From Petaurus breviceps papuanus (lineage: Eukaryota > Chordata > Mammalia > Diprotodontia > Petauridae): a stretch of DNA of 64,000 bases. Made by a program: the position numbers and the translations under genes. The stretch covers positions 61,708,075 to 61,772,074 of the forward strand of contig JAMXIF010000015.1 of assembly GCA_028583685.1 (NCBI GenBank), read 5' to 3'. The notes beneath the pieces are model-generated. The model saw only the letters and a program-made list of their open reading frames with translations, had not been told where the DNA came from and ran no database searches. Shown one piece after another: positions 57,535-64,000 of this stretch. Numbering within the stretch: the first letter of the stretch is position 1; each line of letters opens with the position of its first letter.

Positions 57535-57910
57535 TAAGCATTTATTAAGTGCATACCAAAGGCCAACCAGGTGGCAGGGTAGATAAGTATATGGGGCCTG
57601 GAATCAAGAAAACTCCTCTTCCTGAGTTCAAATCCAGCCTCAGACACTTACTAGCTGTGTGACCCTGGGCAAGTCACTTCACCCTGTTTGCCTCAATTCA
57701 TCTTCAAAATGAGCTGAAGAAGGAAAGGGCAAATTACTGCAGTATCTTTGCCAGGAAAACCCCATATGGGGTCACAAAGAGTCAGACATGACTCGAATGA
57801 ACTACAAGCACCTGCAAATGCCAGGCCCTGTGCTAAGAACTGAGAATAATGCAAAGGGTGAAATGAAACAGTTCCTGCCCTCAGGGAGCTTACATTCTAT
57901 TATGTAAGAC
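57535..57910 (-). repeat. L2 LINE terminus, split by a SINE
   Basis: AAGCATTTATTAAGTGCATA (57537 on) and, after the SINE, AATGCCAGGCCCTGTGCTAA and GCCCTCAGGGAGCTTACATT. Confidence 0.75.
57563..57807 (+). mobile_element. RTE-tailed tRNA/CORE SINE
   Basis: ACCAGGTGGCAGGGTAGATA, CTGTGTGACCCTGGGCAAGT, GTATCTTTGCCAGGAAAACC and GGGTCACAAAGAGTCAGACA; same layout as 25010-25272. Confidence 0.85.
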
Positions 57911-57954
57911 AACATGTATATATATGTACATGTGTACATATCTAAGAATATACA

Positions 57955-58045
57955 AAATGCTGTTAAGGGCAGGGACTACGTTGTTTTTCATTTTTTATTC
58001 CCAGTGACTAGTAGTATCTTCCATATAACCAATATTTAATTATGC
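57955..58045 (+). repeat. L2 LINE terminus
   Basis: GTTAAGGGCAGGGACTACGT ... ATTCCCAGTGACTAGTAGT. Confidence 0.6.
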
Positions 58046-58117
58046 TTGTCAAATTGACATGTTAAATACAGCTCACTGGAATAGGTTGAGCTTCTCTTGC
58101 TTAAGAATTTTAAATTT

Positions 58118-58265
58118 GGGGCAACTAGGTAGTGTAGAGAATAGAGGTCCTGGAGTTAGGAAGACCTGAGTTCAAATATGGCCTTAGACACTTGACACTT
58201 ACTAGTTGTGTGATCTTGGGCAAGTCACTTAGCCGCAATTGCCCTGCCTCCCCCCCTCAAAAAAA
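58118..58265 (+). mobile_element. tRNA/CORE SINE (CCCTCC-tail family)
   Basis: GGGGCAACTAGGTAGTGTAG ... CTTACTAGTTGTGTGATCTT ... GCAATTGCCCTGCCTCC and A tail; short ATTTTAAA duplication. Confidence 0.85.
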
Positions 58266-59649
58266 ATTTTAAAATAAGGACTTATCCATTTATGGGTGAT
58301 GGTTTAAATCTATCTCTCTAGATGGCTGGTGTCAGGAAGATGGACCAGATAACTCTCCTTCCCATTTTCCTTTTGAATCTGGGCTTTTATGTAGGCATAT
58401 TTTTAGTTTACATATTTAAATAGAGAAATTCTTTTTCCCTGGAAACAATCTGAAGGGATGGAAAAACCTCAATCTTTCACACATTTCTCGAGAGCAAAAG
58501 AAACTGTCATTTGGTTGTCCTGCCTCTAAAAATAGTATCCAAAATCTGTAGCTGGAGTGCAGTTTCCCAGGATTTGAGAAATAATTCTCATCTATAATTG
58601 GTGGACTCCAGGTTAAGTCAGAAGCCACACTGAACTCATGGACCCTGAGAAAAAATAAATCACTTTTGCTTATAGAAGATGCATTTAAAAAATCACAGAA
58701 AGTCATTGAAAAATTAGATAGAAATGCCCAAACTGACCTCTTGGTTTTCAAAGGATGACAAAAATGAATGTGCTTGCTTCCAAATTGAAGTAGCTGAGAA
58801 AACTTCAGCAGTTATGAAAAGGGGCGGGGGGGAGCAACAGAATATTTGCAGCCTAATCATGGTTAACCATCCATTTGGGCTGAATTTGCTTAGCTTTGAG
58901 TTTATTTCAAGACTAGTTTGAAAACATGAATATGTGGACGTGCATGAGTCTTTTTAATTGGACACTGACCTCTTTTCCCTATAAACAAGTTGGGTTTTTT
59001 TGTTTGTTTGGGTTTTTGCTGATGAGATTAGGACTTTCAAAAGCTAAAATGCTATTTTAGTATGAAAATCTTATTATCCACAGTCTGTGGGTAGAACTAT
59101 TAGTAGCTACTTTAGTAATAATGGATTGTGTTATAGGTACTGTTGTTAACATGGAATGGAGTTTCTCTTTGAGGCTTGATGAGACAATCCTGTCTGTGTT
59201 GAGAATGTCTTCTTGTAGTCTTTAAAGCTCCTAAAAGCATAGTATAACTGTAATGGTGGAAGAAAGAGGTGGTCAAATGTAATAGAATCGAATTCTTCAC
59301 TTTTCCCATGATAGTCATCTCCATAATATGAAGAGAGGGAGGAGGAGAAAAGGCCGAGACAGAGATAGACAGAGGCAGGAAGAGAGATTAAAGGTAATTG
59401 CAACTGAAAAAATCTCAAGAGTGCTTTTATATGAGGTTGTACCTAGAGGAAATCAATACTGTGCTAAAGTGGTGTTATTTCTTATGTGCACAAGCAATTA
59501 CTTTATTTGTCCATTTAATTAATGGCAAACTCAATAATACATTTGATATTTTGAGGTTTGGTTGCCACGGATGACAATAAAATTTAGCACTATCTATTCA
59601 CATCTTAGAGCAATTTATTTTTAGGTGATAATATAATCCAGTGATCCAA

Positions 59650-59760
59650 CAGGCAAGCATTTAATAAGGAACTACAATTTATAATAGACTACTCTAGGCT
59701 CTGGAGATGCATCTGAATGAAAAACAGGCCTTTCCTCAAAAAGTTTGCATTCTCTATCTT
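59650..59760 (-). repeat. L2 LINE terminus
   Basis: GCAAGCATTTAATAAGGAAC ... CTAGGCTCTGGAGATGCATC ... CCTCAAAAAGTTTGCATTCT. Confidence 0.65.
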
Positions 59761-60029
59761 ATTTTCTCATCGTAATTGCCAGTAATTATGAAATCAGATA
59801 ACAGACCTGATCACTTCTGTTCACTACAGCTTATCTCCTTATTCTGTCCACATACACTAATAGAATAGGAGGAACTCATTTTATCAATCATCAAAACATC
59901 TAGTGGAAAATGTTTCTGACGTGTCATCTTTATTGTCTGAGTATGAATTGTTCATAGGAAAATATATGCAGTATAGAAGAAGGTCATTTGTATGTAGGTG
60001 GTACATAAAGAATCACATACTTCACTTCA

Positions 60030-60265
60030 GTGGATAAAGTGCTGAACGAGAGTAAGGCAGATCTGAGTTCAAATCTGTTCTCAGATCCTTACTAGCTGTA
60101 TGATCCTGGCCAAATCACTTAACCTTTCTGTGCCTCAGTTTTCTCATCTGCAGAACGGGGGTAATAATAGCTCCTACCACTCAGTGTTGTTGTGAGGATC
60201 AAATGAGATGTTTAAAATGAACTTTGCAAACTTTAAAATGCTATATAAATGCTAAATATTAATAC
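60030..60265 (+). repeat. MIR-type CORE-SINE
   Basis: CAGTGGATAAAGTGCTGAAC, GTATGATCCTGGCCAAATCA, TGCCTCAGTTTTCTCATCTG, GTTGTTGTGAGGATCAAATG. Confidence 0.8.
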
Positions 60266-60819
60266 TTCTTCAGTATTTCAAAAGGTTCATCATTTCTTTA
60301 TTGTGGATATGCCAGTATCAACGTCCCCATGCCTCAGGAGGCAGTCTTCATGAGTTGCTGTGCTCCTCTCCCCACTGCAATGGTCATTACCTAGTAATAA
60401 GTCCTCTAGTTGTGAACCCCTCTGATCACAGCTAGGCTGGGACTGTCACTCAAAGCCAGAGAAAGCCCTCTGCTGGCCTAATGTTCAAAAAGATGGGGGT
60501 CATCTCATACAATTATAACGCAGCTGAGTGGGATTTTACTGGGAAGACAAGTATAATCCTTTCAGATACTAGAAAGACAAGATCTACAGTGGCTTTTTTT
60601 AATGGTGGATCATTTGATACATCAAATCTTTATTTGAGCCATTTCTCTGTCTTTTCAGGAAGGTAATGAGGAATCTAATTTATATAGCATTTTACCTGTA
60701 TCTTTTTTTAAAAACTGAGCATGATACAGTTTGTATCTGTTTGTGATTGTGTGTGAGGAGTATGTATATACATACACATTTAGATGTGTTTATAAATACA
60801 TGCATGTATGTGTTCCCTA

Positions 60820-60955
60820 TCCCCCCCTTCACCTTTAGACTGCAAGCTCCTGCATGATCGGGCTAGGGTGGTATGACTTTGTATTACCACTACCTAGACT
60901 AGGACAAGGTACCTTCTAAAGACCCAGTACATGTTTGTGAAATTAAATGCAATCA
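60820..60955 (+). repeat. L2 LINE terminus, degraded
   Basis: TAGACTGCAAGCTCCTGCAT ... GTTTGTGAAATTAAATGC. Confidence 0.5.
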
Positions 60956-61659
60956 TATGGCTATTTTCCCATGCTGATAGGACTCAGTTGCTTTAAAGAC
61001 ACCCAGAAGCAGCATGAGCCTCACTTGGTAATTTTGGATGTGTAGGAGAAAACAAAACTACAACTTCATCTCTACCATTTTCTGTATGTTTGTGTATTAC
61101 GGCTAATTACCACAACCCCTACCCCAGACCTTCTCCCTCCAAACTTGCTCCCTTGATATCTCACACTATATAGTTCTAAGAACATGGGGTTAAACAGTCA
61201 AAAGAAAGATTGCTTGCTCTCCTGTCAAGAGGAAATTTATGAATATTTAGGGGTCAACAAAGAACCAATATAGAGAATAGGAGTGGCCCCCTATTCTGTA
61301 GCAACAGTGCCCTCTGGTGTCGATCAATAGTAAATAAAACATTTATTGACGGGTCTTCCTTAAGGCAAACACATATTTTGAGAGTAAAGAAACATTGCCC
61401 ATAATCTAGGCAGTATTCAAAAAATATTGACTCAATGAAACACTTCTTTGAAATGTTGGCATTTTGATTGTTATATTTAGCGTGGTGGGAGAGACAGAAA
61501 TTATACAACATTATTGGAAATAGACTAGGGCATCCTTATGATTACCTAAGCTCATCTTAAGAAAAAAAAATGTTGATGATTTCTCCAAGGTTATATCTAT
61601 CTATCTAGCTGGAGACAAGGCTTTATTATAGTTTCAATGCGTCATGTTTCCAATGGCTT

Positions 61660-61684
61660 GGGGCGGGTGGGGGGGAGGGGGAGG
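61660..61684 (+). other. G-rich, G-quadruplex-prone tract
   Basis: Four or more runs of at least three G with one-base spacers (GGGG C GGG T GGGGGGG A GGGGG). Confidence 0.7.
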
Positions 61685-62059
61685 TGAAATCTGACACTTC
61701 ATAGCAAACCCTAGAAAATCAACTTCACCTGTCTAAATCGAATTTTCCTTATTTGTGAAGTACAAACAGGAATTATATCTCACAGCGTTGTCGTGAATGA
61801 AACACTTTGTAAAACCTTAAATCACCTTGTAAATGTCATAGAATCAGAGGTATCAATCCAGATGCCTCCATCAAACAGAAATGGCCCTGTTGTATCTAAA
61901 ATATTTTCCACTCCATCTCACTGCATGCTATATAGACACAGTGGAATTTACTTAGGCCCAATAATGAAATATTCTTAGATATACTTTGTCTGGTGTAAAT
62001 GCCAACTGAATTTTTTTTCTCCAATGTTTAGGTTTTCATTTCTTTTGAAAAATCCCTGC

Positions 62060-62235
62060 CCTTAACAAAAAAGTGAAAAAATATGTGCCCAAGAATTGAG
62101 GAAAGATTGAACAAGTAGTGATATGTAAAATAATAGAATAGCATTGTGCTGTAAGGAATGGTAACTATGGAGAATTCAAAGAAATATAAGATGTATGAAG
62201 TGATTCAGAGTAAAAAAAATATTAGGTAAAAGTAT
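62060..62235 (+). mobile_element. L1 ORF2 end fragment
   Basis: GCCCAAGAATTGAGGAAAGA, TTGAACAAGTAGTGATATGT, AGAATAGCATTGTGCTGTAA track the L1 end at 30010-30110. Confidence 0.65.
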
Positions 62236-63244
62236 TTGATGACATTATTTAAAACATACATGTACATGCACATGTGATTATGAATAATTATGTGTGTATG
62301 TCCTGGGCATATGTATACGTATATATACACTTATGAATCAGACATGAAGTGATTCAGACTAAAGAGTCAAAAATTCTCATTTTCTCTCTGTCTCTGTCTC
62401 TCCCCACTCACACACACAATGACTACAACAACAGTAAATAAAATCAACACTGAGAGCCAACAAAACTCCAGTCAAATAAAACATCTCATACTCTCAAAAT
62501 TAAAAGACACATTCCTTTTTTCAGGTAACAGTAAAATTATCCAAGTGTTTGTTGGGAAGTGTCTATTGTAGCAAAACAACAGTATCAATAACATTTAAAA
62601 GAAAAAATGTCTGTGCACAATAATGACTTTGGCATATCTCTTAGTTATGTAAAAATTTTCATATACTTTATGTTACAACTTAGCAATTAAATGAATTATC
62701 CTTAGTTTTTGTTTAAAACCTAATTGTTTCATGGTGGAGCTGTTATTGTATCTTGTATCATTTTGTATGTATGTCCATAACAACTACATAGTACTTATAG
62801 TTATATAGTTGGTATTTAATAAATACTTGTGGAAATATATTTTCCCCCCTCTGAAGAGAAGGGGTGGGTGGGGGGGAGATAGAATATATTTTTATATATT
62901 GAAAAAATTAAAATAAACCAATACTTGTTGATTGATTGGGTAAGGGGTCAATGAAAAAAATGAAATTTCTCAAATATGTTGGAAATTTAGAAGTCCCTTA
63001 TGTTACATCAGGAAGTCAAACTCCTTTTTATCTGATGACACCTTGGACACAGGTATATAAATTAATAAATAGCTTTCAGAATAGAAATAAGAGGGTTATT
63101 CAATATTGAATGTCCTTCATTTTGAACATTAGCCAGTATTTGATAGTCATCACTTAAATGGATCTCCAATTTCCTTGTTTTGGATGTTGCTTCCAAAGAT
63201 GTAGGTGCATAATCTATCCATACCTGTCCATCATATGCAACATA

Positions 63245-63500
63245 TACAGAGGCTTCTAGGCGGTACAGTGCAAAGGGAGCTGGGCCTGGAGTCAAGAAGA
63301 CAAGTTTGACCTCAGACACTTATTGACTCTGTGAGCCTGGTTAAGTCAGTTAATGTCTGTTTGCCTCAGGTTTTTCAACCTGTACAATGGGGATAAGCCT
63401 ACCTCACAAAGTTGCCATGAAGATCAAATGACATATTTGTAAAGTACTTAGCTCAGTGGCTGGCCTGTAGAAGGTGCTTCAAAAATGCTTGTTTCTTTCT
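63245..63500 (+). repeat. MIR-type CORE-SINE
   Basis: GGCGGTACAGTGCAAAGGGA, GGGCCTGGAGTCAAGAAGAC, TACAATGGGGATAAGCCTAC, GTACTTAGCTCAGTGGCTGG. Confidence 0.8.
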
Positions 63501-64000
63501 TATTGTTTTTAATCTTCTCTCATAAGTTTGCCATAGAGGCTCTGCCTAAAAATGCTGGAGGCTTTCCTTGATTTGTCTTGCAATTTTGAGGATACCAATA
63601 GAACACCAGCTATCCACCTATCATCTTTCACCCTACTCACATGACCCATATGTGGCATACATTTCCTTGATGAGATCTTTGACTCTTGTTCTTCTTTTAA
63701 GTTCCTTATTTGTTATATGTTATAGCCTCCTCACACCCACAATGGATCCATTGCCAATGATATTAGTTATTACATACACATGTACATGCACATATTGTTA
63801 GGCATACTCATGTGACATATGTCTGGATCTACACAGCTGCATATACTTTAGGCATATCTTTATTTTTTAAAAAAATTAAGTTTTTCATTAGCAATAAAAT
63901 TGAACATCACTGTGATCTACCAAACTTTCTCAGTTACTATTTACCTTTAAGTTAATTTGAATGAATGAATTCTTAGTTACCCCCTGAATCAAAATTCCTT

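Larger units (their letters stand above)
12195..64000 (+). other. GUCY1B1: GUCY1B1 gene, 5' part (soluble guanylate cyclase beta-1), runs off window end
   Basis: Four coding exons join to an uninterrupted 99-codon reading frame. It begins [13 protein letters not shown] and ends NVREFLQ, the N-terminus of soluble guanylate cyclase beta-1. From family knowledge, this subunit pairs with alpha-1, binds heme through its N-terminal H-NOX domain, senses NO in the cytosol and makes cGMP through its C-terminal cyclase domain. The usual length is about 619 residues, so about one sixth is here. Splice phases are consistent: after ATG phase 0, after exon 2 phase 2, after exon 3 phase 1, after exon 4 phase 0. 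All donors read GTAAGT or GTAAGA and all acceptors end in AG. His105 and the YxSxR heme-pocket motif should be in later exons; I did not find exon 5 between 50704 and 64000. In other mammals GUCY1A1 lies upstream on the same strand; it is not in this window. Confidence 0.96.

Overview
The window is vertebrate genomic DNA, almost certainly from a marsupial and more likely an Australian one. The evidence is the repeat mix: L1 and HAL1 copies with marsupial-type 3' ends, an RTE (BovB-like) LINE with a SINE that shares its tail, two families of tRNA-headed CORE-like SINEs, and many old L2, MIR/MIR3 and CR1/L3 remnants. I see no Alu, B1 or other placental-specific SINE. The species cannot be fixed from this sequence alone.

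There is one recognisable host gene, GUCY1B1, on the + strand. It encodes the beta-1 subunit of the nitric-oxide-sensitive soluble guanylate cyclase. Positions 1-11700 lie upstream and are intergenic, rich in L1, HAL1, RTE, L2 and MIR fragments. Positions 11760-12260 form a GC- and CpG-rich promoter/5'UTR island with an inverted CCAAT box and a (GCT)n tract. The first coding exon carries only the ATG (12195-12197). Exons 2 to 4 lie at 13010-13083, 47999-48099 and 50585-50703. Joined, they give 99 uninterrupted codons that match the N-terminal part of the H-NOX (heme, NO-sensing) domain. The exon with the proximal heme histidine (His105) and the rest of the gene were not found and should lie beyond position 64000.

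Intron 1 is 812 bp, intron 2 about 34.9 kb, intron 3 about 2.5 kb, and intron 4 runs off the window end. Intron 2 holds most of the mobile DNA: a near-complete 2.45-kb HAL1 inserted in the tail of an older L1, a 1.86-kb 5'-truncated L1 inserted in an L2, a solo retroviral LTR inside a CR1/L3 fragment, a hAT (MER5-like) element, and a young tRNA-derived SINE family. Four copies of that SINE are head-to-tail dimers with the same monomer order and the same junction. Intron 3 holds a possible unlisted exon at 49910-49979, with a good acceptor and a reading frame open from exon 3. Intron 4 starts with about 0.9 kb free of recognisable repeats, a candidate regulatory stretch. No RNA genes, CRISPR arrays or other protein-coding host genes were recognised. 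Repeat boundaries are by eye; those with target-site duplications are precise to a few bases, the others only approximate.
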